Shown here: positions 36,993 to 47,514 of the stretch, piece after piece
How positions within the stretch are numbered: the stretch's first letter is position 1
How the letters are laid out: each line of letters opens with the position of its first letter
Assembly: GCF_017654505.1 (NCBI RefSeq)
Contig: NC_054571.1
Span: 4,186,041-4,250,040 of the forward strand
Reading direction: 5' to 3'
Origin: Polyodon spathula
Lineage: Eukaryota > Chordata > Actinopteri > Acipenseriformes > Polyodontidae
Length of the DNA: 64,000 nucleotides
Notes under the pieces: generated by a model
Database searches by the model: none
What the model saw: the letters and a program-made list of their open reading frames with translations, nothing else
Told to the model about the DNA's origin: nothing
Translations under genes and position numbers: made by a program

Positions 36993-38029
36993 AAAGCCAT
37001 CTGGGTCAAAAATGTGCTTTGGTGCTTTAGAGCAAGTCACAATCTCATGGGGCAGAAAAAAGGCAAGCACATCATTCTGAAATGCATCGCTTAAACACAG
37101 TGCCCAACTTGCTGGAAATTGTGTAGTGATTTTTATAGAGATTTTATATATTACCTATTTTTTGTTGCTACTTTGTTTTGTGGAATGTAATAAACGAGAA
37201 CCAAAATGATATTTCAAAGGCTCATGGTGTTGTATTTTTTGTGTGGTTTTGCACATTTTATTTTTGTGTTATTAGAAATTCACAGATATTCAGAGTGATG
37301 TTACAGTGCATTTTTGGATGTGTGCTTGTTTGTTTTTTTTGTTTTGTTTCCTCCCAGACGACGTTCCCAGGGACACAAGGTGCCTAGGAGAAAGAACGTT
37401 AGGTGCTTAGTGAACCAGTTTTTGTACAGCTGGAGACGTTTAAAAGGCTGCACAGGATGGTCTGAAGCTTAGTAGCAGCGCAGTAGCAGCACAGCAGCAG
37501 AGCAGCGAATTTCGAGGAGAAAGATACGCCGTCAGGAGAAGCGAATTGAGAAGTTGACTGTAGCACGAACTGATTGCAGCTGAACCAGCAGGGAGGCATA
37601 GCCGAGGCCAGCCAGGAGCAGCAGCTCAATAAGCAAAACAGAGCGGCAGAGGAAGAGATGCAGCTGAATCAGCAAGGAGCCGGGGCCAGGGCCAGCCAAG
37701 AGCAGTAGCTGAACCAGGGGTATTGAGGAGCTGCTAAGACGAACCAAGATATGCAGCTGGCGAGTGACTTGACGGTGTTTTGAAAGTTAAGTACGTCGCC
37801 TGTTTTGTGAAATGATCGAGGGATGCACTTTTTCATTGTATTTTCGATCTTACTGGTTGATTTTATGATACAGTACTGAACAATTATTTTTTATGGTGTT
37901 GTGGGAGTTTTTATTGTGTACTTTTGATTCACTAATTATACTACCATTTAAATTAGGGTGAAGAGATCCATGGGTGGGGTAGGACAAGGTGTGTCACATG
38001 ATATATATATTCGTATGAGCTTAACATGC
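36993..38029. other. Unrecognised; possible LTR-type leader
   Basis: The stretch 37340-37790 is rich in CAGCAG and AGCAGCTGAACCAG and contains a partial direct duplication of a GCAGCTGAAYCAGCARGGAG unit (about 37576 and 37661). ORFs here are short and unsupported. Confidence 0.4.
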
Positions 38030-38105
38030 AGCCTACAGCACTCAGTATTCCCAGGTGGTCTCCCATCCAAGTACTAACCAAGCCCAACATTGCTTTGCTT
38101 AAGGA
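38030..38105 (-). pseudogene. 5S rRNA-derived fragment
   Basis: On the minus strand the segment carries GGTTAGTACTTGGATGGGAG and ends in GTGCTGTAGGCTG, the 3' two thirds of vertebrate 5S rRNA. The box A, intermediate element and box C regions of the internal promoter are recognisable with several substitutions. The 5' third is missing. It is either a 5S pseudogene or part of a 5S-headed SINE or other repeat. No functional 5S gene is claimed. Confidence 0.8.
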
Positions 38106-38539
38106 TTGCATGGTAAATTCAATCTGAAGAGCTTTTTGCCATCAGAGACGTTGCCCAGGGGTCACTACAAGGAAGTAGCTCTTCTTGACCCCCATGTGTC
38201 ATATGATATAAGATTAAAGATACCAAGTAATGTGTTAGACTTGAAGTTAAATGCACTATTGTTTTATTTGTTTAGGGCAGAGGGTGATTTGAACTGATCT
38301 GTACTTACTGAGTACCGGAGACCGAGCTGAACCTGTCCAGACCACCCCCAGTACATCTTGCCACATGGTTGGAGGAGCGGCTGTGAATCAGTGGTGAAGG
38401 AGGCCACATTGTATCAGCGGTCGAGTACGTCCTAGTCTGATGGTTGGGCTCAGTGGTGGAGTGTAGCCCCCTGCAGGGAAAAAGGTGAAATTGGTGACGT
38501 TAAAAGCTTGCCATGACATCAAGGAACTACTGAATTGTC
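38106..38539. other. Unrecognised, LTR-junction-like sequence
   Basis: Near 38360 the sequence reads CATCTTGCCACATGGTTGG. A CCACA end followed by TGG can be an LTR end plus primer-binding site, but no LTR start, target duplication or partner was found. Confidence 0.3.
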
Positions 38540-38946
38540 TTCGACAGCGAGTGGAAGCGACAGCGAGTGGGAGAAGTACAGCGTGGAAAAGTACAGAGCA
38601 GTTTCGAAGCAGAAAGGAGAAATTGCATCTTGAATTGCTTTAATCAGAAAACAGAGGACATTGGGGAAACACAGCCGCGTGTGTTTTTTTCTGATAACAA
38701 ACAAGCTGAAACTCGGAGCAGCTGATTCAAATTCAGCGCCGTTTTGAGACACGGGCGAGGGGAGGAGCCGACAGCACAGCAGAACAACGCAGTTAAACGA
38801 GGCAGTCTTCCCAGCGACAGCGAGTGGAAGTGACAGCGTGGGAGAAGTGGCGTGGAAAAGTACAGCGCAGTTTAGAAGCAGTTTGAAAGCAGGTTGACGG
38901 CTGCAGAAGAAACTAAACTTCAAAAAAAAAAAAAAAAAACCTCAAC

Positions 38947-39856
38947 ATGGTCTTCAAGCCAGTAATCTGTGACACCTGCTTGATGTGGGAAATCAGTGTG
39001 CGTAAAGTGCCGCGCGATCCAGGATTTGCATAAACTAGTAAGCATGCTAGAAATGGAGCTGGAAGAAGTGAGACAGCAACAAGATCTTGAGGAACTGGCA
39101 CACCCACAATTCATGGAAGTCTGCATCACCCCTAACAGACTGAAAGCCACCAGGGAGATAGAAGGTCAGAACAGCTGGGTTCAGGTAGGCAGAAGCAGGG
39201 AAAAAAAGAAACTTCATCAAACACCACCAGAAATCAAAACAACCAACAGATTTGAGTCACTTCAGAATTGTGATGAGCAGAACCAACAACAAGAGAATGA
39301 AAGGAACAACATCCAGGACCCCATTGACAGTGGTGACCAGACAGCAAAAAGAAGGGAGGTCATGATTGTTGGGGACTCCATATTGAGAAACACAGCAAGT
39401 TCAGTTCGCAGTTTGGACCCCCTTACTACAACAGTGTGCTGCCTTCCGGGAGCCTCGGTCAAGCACATCACTGAAAACAGACAGGCTCCTAGAACGAACA
39501 GGAGACGACCCATTAGTAGTCGTCCATCGGTACAAACAACATTGGAAGAGACAGACCAAAATCCCTGCAAAATAAATTCAGAGAGCTAGGAAGGAAATTA
39601 AAAGAGAAAACCAAAACTGTGGTATTTTCTGGTATACTACCCGCACCTTGCAAAGGACCATATGGACAGCTGGAAATAATAAATCAAAACCAATGGTTGA
39701 AGACGTGGTGCACACGGGAAGGCTTCACCTATCTTGATCACCACTTTCTACAACGAGGACTATCTGTATAGACGGGATGGACTGCATTTAAATAACAAGG
39801 GAACTAGTCTACTTGGAGAAAAGATCCTCGAGCAGGTTCAGAAGCATTTAAACTAG
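38947..39856 (+). pseudogene. CR1 ORF1 with SGNH esterase-type domain
   Basis: ATG 38947 follows an A-run. The first part reads VICDTCLMWE, then in a shifted frame from 38996 CVKCRAIQDLHKL, which makes a Cys-x-x-Cys pair motif followed by a coiled coil (residues about 20-45). From about 39355 the sequence MIVGDSILRN carries the GDS nucleophile block of SGNH/GDSL hydrolases. Near 39775 DGLHLNNKG carries the Asp-x-x-His pair that completes the usual triad. CR1 ORF1 proteins with an esterase domain are known; the domain is thought to aid binding or membrane contact. Frameshifts near 38990 and 39480-39600 break it. Confidence 0.82.
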
Positions 39857-39879
39857 AAAGGAAGGGGGGAGAAATCAAC

Positions 39880-42443
39880 AAAAAAAACAGAAGGGAGACC
39901 GCATCAAAACAAGAACAACAACTCAGGTAAGACAACCATTAAATGTATTTATCTAAATGCTAGAAGTATCAGAAACAAAATTCTAGAACTTGAAGCTACT
40001 GCACTAACAGGTAACTATGATGTGATAGGTGTTACAGAAACGTGGTTGTCTGAGAGTGATGGGGACGAATATAATATTTGTGGGTATACACTGTATAGGA
40101 AAGACAGGCAGGACAGACGAGGAGGAGGGGTAGCAGGTGTTAAACCTGGACAAAGAAAATAAAACCGAATCAATATGGGTCAGAATAAAAGACAAAAATT
40201 CAAAGGGCATAATAATAGGAGCATGCTATAGACCGCCAGATTCAGACGGTGAGCACAATAATCTGTTATACAATGACATTAGAAATGTGTGTAGCAAAGG
40301 AGAAGCCATACTAATGGGGGATTTCAACTTCCCCCAAATAAAATGGGAAAACCCGGTGGGTAGCACGAAGGATGAAATTGAAATGGTGGAAATGACAAAT
40401 GACTGCTTCCTAACACAATTTGTGAAGGCACCGACTAGAGGGGAGGCATGCCTTGTTTACCACCCATTTAGTCTTTTCAAATAACGAAGATAGAATAACT
40501 AAAACAGAGGTCAGAGAACCACTGGCAAACTCAGACCACAACATGGTCTCATTTGAAGTGTTTTTTAAATCCTCAAAAGTAAAGACTAAAGCTAAGGTTT
40601 ACAATTTTAGAAAAGCAAACTATGAAGGCATGAAACAGAGACTAACAGAAGTAGATTGGAGTAAAATAGAGAAAACACCCACAGAAGAAGGATGGTTGTT
40701 CTTCAAAAACGTAGTACTAGAGGCGCAAAACAATTATATCCCTAAAGTAGACAAATCTAAATGTAAAACTAAATTGCCAAAATGGTTTAATAGATCAATT
40801 AAAAAAAATATTCAGCGAAAAAAGGCACTTTACAGAGCATTAAAAAAGGACCAAAAAGAAAGTACACAGAAAGAGTACACAGAACTGCAAACGCAAGTCA
40901 AAAAGGAAGTTAGAAAGGCCAAGAGAGAAATAGAAATGAACATTGCTAAGGGAGCTAAAACAAATTCCAAAATGTTTTTCCAATATTACAACAGCAAGAG
41001 AACATTCAAAGAGGAGATTAAATGTTTAAGAGATACAAATGGCAAAATCGTAGAGGAAGAAAAAAAAATAGCAAATATGTTAAATGATTACTTTTCACAA
41101 GTTTTTACAAAGGAAGATACTGACAACATGCCCCACATGTCATCCAGTTCCTATCCAGTTTTAAATAACTTTAGTATAACTGAGGCAGAAGTGTTAAAGG
41201 GACTAGGAGCTCTTAAAATAAACAAATCCCCTGGGCCGGATGAGATCCTCCCAGTAGTACTCAAAGAAATGAAAGAAGTAATTTACAAACCGCTAACCAA
41301 GATCATGCAGCAGTCTCTTGACACAGGGGTGGTACCGACAGACTGGAAAATTGCAAAAGTGATCCACAAAAAGGGAAACAAAACTGAACCAGGTAACTAG
41401 ACCAGTAAGCCTGACTTCTATTATATGTAAACTTATGGAAACTATAATAAGATCCAAATGGAAAATTACCTATATGGTAACAGGGTACTGGGAGACAGTC
41501 AACATGGTTTTAGGAAAGGGAGATCGTGCCTAACTAACTTGTTTGATTTTTTTGAGGATGCAACATATAATGGATTAATTGCAAAGCATATGACATGGTT
41601 TATTTAGATTTCCAGAAAGCTTTTGACAAAGTCCCGCACAAAAGATTAATTCTCAAACTGAACGCAGTTGGGATTCAAGGAAACACATGTACATGGATTA
41701 GGGAGTGGTTAACATGTAGAAAACAGAAAGTACTGATTAGAGGAAAAACCTCAGAATGGAGTTGGTAACCAGCGGTGTAACACAGGGATACTATTAGGTC
41801 CTCTGCTATTCCTAATCTACATTAATGATTTAGATTCTGGTATAGTAAGCAAACTTGTTAAATTTGCAGACGACACAAAAGTAGGAGGAGTGGCAAACAC
41901 TGTTGCAGCAGCAAAGGTCATTCAAAATGATCTAGACAAGATTCAGAACTGGGCAGATACATGGCAAATGACATTTAATAGAGAAAAGTGTAAGGTACTG
42001 CACTGCTGTGCATTATAAATATCATATGGGAGATACTGAAATTGGAGAAGGAATCTATGAAAAAGACCTAGGAGTTTTTGTTGACTCAGAAATGTCTTCA
42101 TCTAGGCAATGTGGGGAAGCTATAAAAAAGGCTAACAAGATGCTCGGATACATTGTGAAAAGTGTTGAATTTAAATCAAGGGAAGTAATGTTAAAACTGT
42201 ACAATGCACTTGTAAGACCTCATCTTGAATATTGTGTGCAGTTCTGGTCACCTCGCTATAAAAAAGATATTGCTGCTCTAGAAAGAGTGCAAAGAAGAGC
42301 GACCAGAATTATTCCGGGCTTAAAAGGCATGTCATATGCAGACAGGCTAAAAGAATTGAATCTGTTCAGTCTTGAACAAAGAAGACTACGCGGCGACCTA
42401 ATTCAAGCATTCAAAATTCTAAAAGGTATTGACAGTGTCGACC
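39880..42443 (+). pseudogene. CR1 ORF2 (endonuclease and RT), copy B
   Basis: The endonuclease motifs LNARSIRNK, VTETWLSES, LMGDFNFPQI and ANSDHNMVSF are present across frames. The coding block 40453-41400 runs from the SDH region into the RT fingers (KSPGPDEILP). A small deletion at about 41395 gives a stop. The palm keeps AFDKVP and the active site keeps FADD at about 41863, better than copy A, but in interrupted frames; SGVPQGS is damaged near 41765. The block from 42008 reaches the thumb (YKKDIAALERVQRRAT) and joins L2-like sequence in frame at 42444. Confidence 0.85.
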
Positions 42444-42907
42444 TACTGAATTGTCTTGAAAGCACAGTAGGACTGTCTGGTCTTGTTCTACCCTGGTTCA
42501 AATGTTATCTTTCTGATAGGTTTCAGTTAGTCTCTATTGGGGAGGTAAAATCAGTATTATGGGAAGTTGTCTGTTGTGTTCCACAGGGCTCCATTCCAGG
42601 TCTCTTGCTGTTTTCATTATATATGCTACCGTTAGGTGACATTATCCACAGACACAGACTGAACTTCCATTGCTATGCTGATGATACCCAACTGTATTTG
42701 TCTCTAAAGCCAGGAATTTCTTCTGCCTGGATGTTATTAGCTACTTGCCTTACAGACATTGAGCACTGGATGTCACAGAACTTTTTAATGTTGAATGCAG
42801 ATAAAACAGTGGTTTTGCTTGTGGGATCACAGAACCAAAAGGAAATGTGGGATTACATGAGCTCAACCCTTGAGGTGTCTCATCAAAACTTAAACCAGAG
42901 AGTATGA
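42008..42907 (+). pseudogene. In-frame CR1/L2 fusion ORF
   Basis: The open frame of 299 codons has its first half in the CR1 RT thumb region (ERVQRRATRIIPGLKGMSYA). After FKILKGIDSVD it becomes L2-type RT: ESTVGLSGLVLPWFKCYLSD, CVPQGSIPGLLLFSLYM, and HCYADDTQLYLSL with the YADD active site. It is therefore two RT pieces from different LINE clades, the second lacking its fingers. No function is claimed. The intact frame over the joint may be chance. Confidence 0.8.
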
Positions 42908-43676
42908 GGGTCATCTTTGATTCTGATCTGTCATTTGAGACTCATATTAGGGAAGCTACTAAAGTATCTTTTTACCATTTGAGAAATATTGCCAAACTTA
43001 GACCAATTATTTGCATACCTGATGCTGAGAGATGAATGCATGCCTTTGTTTCATATAGAATTGATTATTGTATGCACTTTTTTCTGGTGTCCCAAAACAT
43101 GTGGTATCCCATTTGTAGCTTGTTCAGAATACCGGCACTAGAATTCTGACTAAACCAGGAAAAGTGAATTTATTACCCCTGTTTTGGCCTCTTTACACTG
43201 GCTCCCTGTGCAGTATAGAATTGCTTTTAAGATTTTGCTGTTAACTTACAAGGCCCTGAATGGATTAACACCTAATTATTTTCAGGAGTTACTGACCCAG
43301 TATCTTCCAAGCCGCACTCTGTCAGGATGTGGGGCTGCTGGTTACTCCGAGGGTCAACAAAAGCAACACTGGAGGTAGAGCTCCTAAATTATGGGATGCT
43401 CTGCCTTCATTTGTCAGGGAAGCTGGGACCATTACAGTTTTTAGTCACTAAAAACGCACTTTTATAAAATGGCTTTCTTATCTTAGTGGGTTTTAATGTA
43501 ACTTTAAAATTGCTGCTTTTGTATTATGTGTATACTGTTATTTAAATCTGTTATTTAAATGGATTGACTGTGGCAGTTGTATGTGGGAAATGCTATACAA
43601 ATGTATTGTGTTTTTTCTTTTTTTCTGCAATTTTTGCAATACTTTTTTATAAAAAGCCCTATATAAATGCAATTTA
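42444..43676 (+). mobile_element. L2-like LINE fragment
   Basis: The reading opens in the RT palm (LLNCLESTVGLSG), keeps VPQGS and YADDTQ, then decays after 42907. The region 43184-43378 (ASLHWLPVQYRIAFKILLLT) is the standard C-terminal block of fish L2 ORF2 proteins (HWLPV, then YKALNGL). The 3' end has GGGAAATGCTATACAAATG and CCCTATATAAATGCAATTTA, like L2 tails. It begins at the CR1 joint and ends where the next Tc1 starts. Confidence 0.8.
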
Positions 43677-45206
43677 CAGTGCTTTGCAAAAGTATTCAGA
43701 CCCTCTCACAGTTTTCTCATTTTGTTGATTTAAAGCTTGCAGTCATGACACTTTGAAATAGGAAATAATATGTGTTATATACACAATCTACTCCACACAG
43801 TCAAAGCAAAAACAAAAAGAAAGAAGGAAATAGATCATTAATATGAAATAAAAATGGTTTAAAAAAAAGTCATGATTGCATAAGTATTAAAAACCCTTTG
43901 CTGTGGCAAACCTAAATTAATTCACGGTCACAAAATGACCTTAACGAGCCACACAATTAGTTGAATGCTCTCTGTCTGTGTGCACTATTAGTGGTTCTCA
44001 TGATTTCAGAATAAAAACACCTGTCTCTGTGAGGTTCCTTGGTCAGGTAGTGAATTTCAAGCAAAGACTCAACCATGAAGACCAAGAAGCTTTCAAAGCA
44101 AGTCAGGGATAAAGTCATGAAAAGCACAGATCAGGAGAATGGTACAAATAAATATTGAAGTCTATGACTATCCCTGTGAGCACAGTCTACTCAATCATCA
44201 AGAAATGGAAGGTGCATTGTACCACCCAGACACTGCCTAGATCAGGCTGTCCCCTCAAACTGAGCAGCCGGGCAAGAAGGAAACTGGTGAGGGATGCCAC
44301 TGTGAGGCCAACAACAACTTTGAAAGCGCTACAGTGTTCAATGGCTGAGATGGAAGAAAATGTGTATCAGTCAACAATATCCATCTCAAAGCCCACATGC
44401 AGTTTACAAAAAGCACCTGAGTGATCCTGCAAAAATGTGGCAAAAATTTGAACTTTTTGGTCTAAATGTCAAGCGTTACGTTTGGCACAGACCCAGCACA
44501 GCACATCTCCCAGTCAACACCATCCCTACAGTCAAGCATGGTGGTGGCAACGTCATGTTATGGGGATGCTTCTCATCAGCAGGGACTGGAAAGCTTGTTA
44601 GGAAAAATGGATGGAGCAAAGTACAGGCAAATACTAGAGGAAAACCTGTGTCAGTCTGCAAGAGAGCTAAAACTGGGACAGAAGATCACCTTTCAGCAGA
44701 ACAATGATCCAAAGCACAATGCCAAAGCTACACTGGAGTGGCTTAAGAATAAGAAAGTGAATGTCCTTGAGTGGCCCAGTCAAATTCCTGACTTGAAACC
44801 TATTGAGAATCTGTGGAAAGTCTTGAAAACTGCTGTCCATAAGCGATCCCCAAGCTACTTGAGAGAGATTGAGCAAATCTGCCAAGAAGAATGGGCACAA
44901 ATTGTACCAAGCCGGTGTGCAAAGTTGGTAGAGACCCAAAAAGACTGTATTTGCTGCCAAAGGTGCTTCCACCAAATATTGAGTTGACAGGTCTGAATAC
45001 TTCTGCAATCAACGTATTGCAGTTTTTTCTTGTTAGTTTTTGCTGACATTTACTGTAACTTATCTTACCCTTAGAAGTCTTCAGTTTGAGCATTCACGTT
45101 TTGAATAAAATATTAAGTTTAAAAAAAAAAAAAATGTATGCATTATTATGGAATTTCACAAAATGGGACACCATAGGAAGGGTCTGAATACTTTTGCAAG
45201 GCACTC
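43677..45206 (+). mobile_element. Tc1-like element (second family, DD34E), dead
   Basis: Terminal repeats are CAGTGCTTTGCAAAAGTATT at 43677 and, at the right, GAATACTTTTGCAAGGCACTC ending at 45206. TA flanks both ends (43675-43676 and 45207-45208), the Tc1 target duplication. The 1,530-bp length is normal. The transposase is on the plus strand. Confidence 0.92.
44075..44987 (+). pseudogene. Tc1-like transposase with lost catalytic Asp
   Basis: The start ATG 44075 gives MKTKKLSKQVRDKVM, the usual opening of this family, but a stop follows within about 30 codons. The frame at 44155 contains the HTH region (STVYSIIKKWKVH and RSGCPLKLSSRARRKLVRDA). From 44466 the catalytic half is recognisable. 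The second catalytic residue is Asn (QQNNDPKH where QQDNDPKH is usual); the Glu is kept in PIENLW, 34 residues on. The ending is CFHQILS before the stop at 44987. Frameshifts and the Asp to Asn change make it inactive. Confidence 0.88.
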
Positions 45207-46029
45207 TATATATATTGCAACAGGCTATAAAGGAGCACCACCAGTCATTCAGGTGGGTTCTCTGACCTGAAGGGCTGGCTGTAGTTCGTATATGTCCTGT
45301 CCTCTGTGCTTTCATCCTACCCTTACTGGAACCACAAAGAGATCACTACTCACCAGGCTGGTGTGGCAACAGGGTATGCTCTGAATATGGCTGAATATAA
45401 CACAGACACATCCACTCCCAACCTCCAGTACTTCCTCGCCGCTTACAGAATCAATAGAGTTAGACCAAACCAAAGAATTACTAAATCACCAATTGATTTA
45501 TCCGACATCATCGAAAAGACGTAAAGCACAAGTCTCTAGTCGTTTTTTCTCCGGAAAAAGCAGAGAAAACCATGCAATAGCCAAGTGAGACCAATAGGAG
45601 CCGAATGAAACGGAAAAAAGGACCGTGTGAGCAATAACCCTAGCAGCTTCACCACACGGAGATAAGCAGACATAAACAAAGGAGGTAGCTGCTTCCGCAT
45701 CCAGCGCTCAAAGAATATCACAGACATTTGCAGAGCTTTTTGAGATGTTACAGTAATATAATAATGACTTGGATCGCAGTATTGAGGAGATTGGTGATAA
45801 AACGAGTGATCATGAGATGAATTATCAGTATGCACGTCTGTAAAGAGGTATGTGAAAAATACAGCGAACGCGGGGTGGGGCTTGGCTGGAGATGCAGTAC
45901 TGATGTCGCTTAGCATTGCAATGCCCTTTAAACCAGTTTTACTCGGATAAAAAAATATTTTAAACACTGCGTGTGAAAATAAATTGGCCCTGACGTGTCT
46001 GATAGGCGCTAAATAAATGGTCTACAAAG
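45207..46029. other. Unrecognised, possible piggyBac-like end at right
   Basis: Sequence between the Tc1 and the gypsy pol. Its right end, TCTACAAAGGG followed by TTAA at 46030-46033, fits a piggyBac-type end and target site. Gypsy pol coding resumes directly after it. A matching left end was not found. A short open stretch near 45770-45840 (NDLDRSIEEIGDKTS) is not recognised. Confidence 0.3.
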
Positions 46030-46169
46030 GGTTAAAATTGATGAGAAGAGTTTAAAACAGGCCCAATTTATTGATGAGAATCTTAAAGTAGCTTTTGAAC
46101 AGATGGTTGGAGCGGGTGAGGAGTGCTGGAGGGACTGTGATGGGAGAGCCACCCTCCTTTTATATCGAG

Positions 46170-46556
46170 TGATTAGGGGGTCACTTCCTGGGTAGCATGG
46201 CGGGATATGTCAGACTTTTGCAAGTGTTGCCCCGAGTTCCACCTTGTGGAGAGCAGGAAGCCTCCAACAGCCCGGTTAATACCAATGCCAAGAATAGATA
46301 CCCCGTTCGAAAGGATAGGGATGGATTTGGTAGGGCCCATGCCTAAATTGAAGAGCGGGTTCAAGTATATTTTAGTTGTACCCGCTTTCCCTGAGGTTGT
46401 GCCCTTATGGACCAAAGCAATTACTAAAGCCCTAGTACAAATCTTTTGTCAGGTGGGTTTGCCCAAGGAGGTCTTAACAGACCAGGGTACCCCCTTTATG
46501 TCCCAACTTTTTACCAGTCAAAACCCTGAGCACATTGGTCTACCACCCACAAACAA
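46170..46556 (+). pseudogene. Gypsy integrase core, truncated
   Basis: The reading VTSWVAWRDMSDFCKCCPEF carries a Cys-x-x-Cys pair and the Trp of the zinc-binding region. Then come PFERIGMDLVGPMPK (first catalytic Asp), VPLWTKAITKALVQIF and PKEVLTDQGTPFMSQLF (second catalytic Asp). It continues to LVYHPQTN near 46553 and is cut there by an unrelated insertion, just before where the catalytic Glu would follow (QTNGxxER in relatives). Integrase would join retroelement DNA to the host chromosome. Confidence 0.85.
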
Positions 46557-47254
46557 ACAACATACTTGCTGTATCTTGTACTTGATTTTACTCTTAAAGG
46601 CAACTGTATTCAAGTTTTTTTTTGTAATTGCTCTTATTTGAAATCACTCTTATCCATTTACTGTACTTACTACTTGCTCTTAATGGAATTTACTCGTATA
46701 GCCAAATATTTGTTTGTCCGAGTTTATGCTGGCTTTCACTACAGTTCTGGATCGTGCTACTGGTAGTCTATTAAAAAACAGACAACAGTTAACAAACACT
46801 AACAGACACAAGACAAAAACTCATTGTTTAGAATAAGGCAACACAGACTTCTTGTAGGTTTAAAACACTAACCATTTACCAAGGAAGAGATCACTTGCAC
46901 TACGCCCCCCCTATTTATACCCTCACTCATAACCCCTAGGTTAACGAGCGCATCCTCTCCTCCAGTCCTCGGATGCCATGCCGTCTCCCGTCCGAGTCAT
47001 TGAACTTGGGTGCCGTAGCTTAGCCTCCTTCCTGAATGACCGACTTCCACCTACCCTAAGGAATAAACTGTCATGCCATTTGATTAAGGGTACTCTGTTC
47101 CTTTTACATAGTGCCCTCAGAGGTTGGGAGGTAGATCTAACACCAAGAATTGTTCGATCTCTGTCACACAAACATACACATATGATTTACAATAGAAGAG
47201 TAATTAACATTTTAAATCCAAAATGGGCCAAATTGACCCTCACGCCAGTTCTAG
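46557..47254. mobile_element. Unidentified insertion splitting the integrase
   Basis: About 0.7 kb lies between the two integrase halves: the coding match stops after LVYHPQTN and resumes at EEQRPKQRQYNKGA. The left part has degenerate repeats of TTGCTCTTA and ATCACTCTTAT. The right part (46970-47170) is GC-richer with a short open stretch. I do not recognise it. It is an insert by position, but part of the gap could also be lost integrase sequence. Confidence 0.5.
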
Positions 47255-47507
47255 TGTTAAGGAAGAGCAGAGACCAAAACAGCGCCAGTATAATAAAGGA
47301 GCGCACGCCTGAGAATTTCAAGTGGAGGACCGGGTCCTTGTGTTAGTACCCTCAGACCAACACAAGTTCCTAGCCCAGTGGCATGGCCCTACGGAAATAG
47401 TCGAAAAGATCAGGCCGGTTAACTATAAAGTCCATCAGCCTGGGAGACAGAACTCTCACTAGATTGATCACATTAACCAGTTAAAACTCCAAGTGTTTGG
47501 AGAATAG
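47255..47507 (+). pseudogene. Gypsy integrase C-terminal region
   Basis: The reading gives KQRQYNKGA, EFQVEDRVLVLVPSD, KFLAQWHGPTEIVEKI and NYKVHQPG, then DHINQLK, ending in a stop at about 47507. This is the familiar gypsy integrase tail (G-D-x-V-x-x-L, K-x-x-x-x-W-x-G-P, then Y-x-V). One in-frame stop lies after KGAHA and another near 47460. Confidence 0.8.
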
Positions 47508-47514
47508 TGAATCC

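Larger units (their letters stand above)
38540..42443 (+). mobile_element. CR1-type LINE, copy B with 5' UTR and ORF1
   Basis: This is the longest CR1 copy. The 5' UTR holds a duplicated motif, GACAGCGAGTGG ... AAAGTACAGCGCAGTTT, at about 38555-38610 and 38817-38880. ORF1 is at 38947-39856 and ORF2 at about 39880-42443. The copy then stops abruptly inside the end of ORF2 and continues as L2-like sequence, without its own 3' UTR or TTCTTATG tail. Several frameshifts and small deletions show it is dead. Confidence 0.88.

Noticed and set aside
38340..38380. LTR end plus primer-binding site near 38360
   Set aside because: Only the CCACA/TGG junction is suggestive. No LTR start, partner LTR or target duplication was found.
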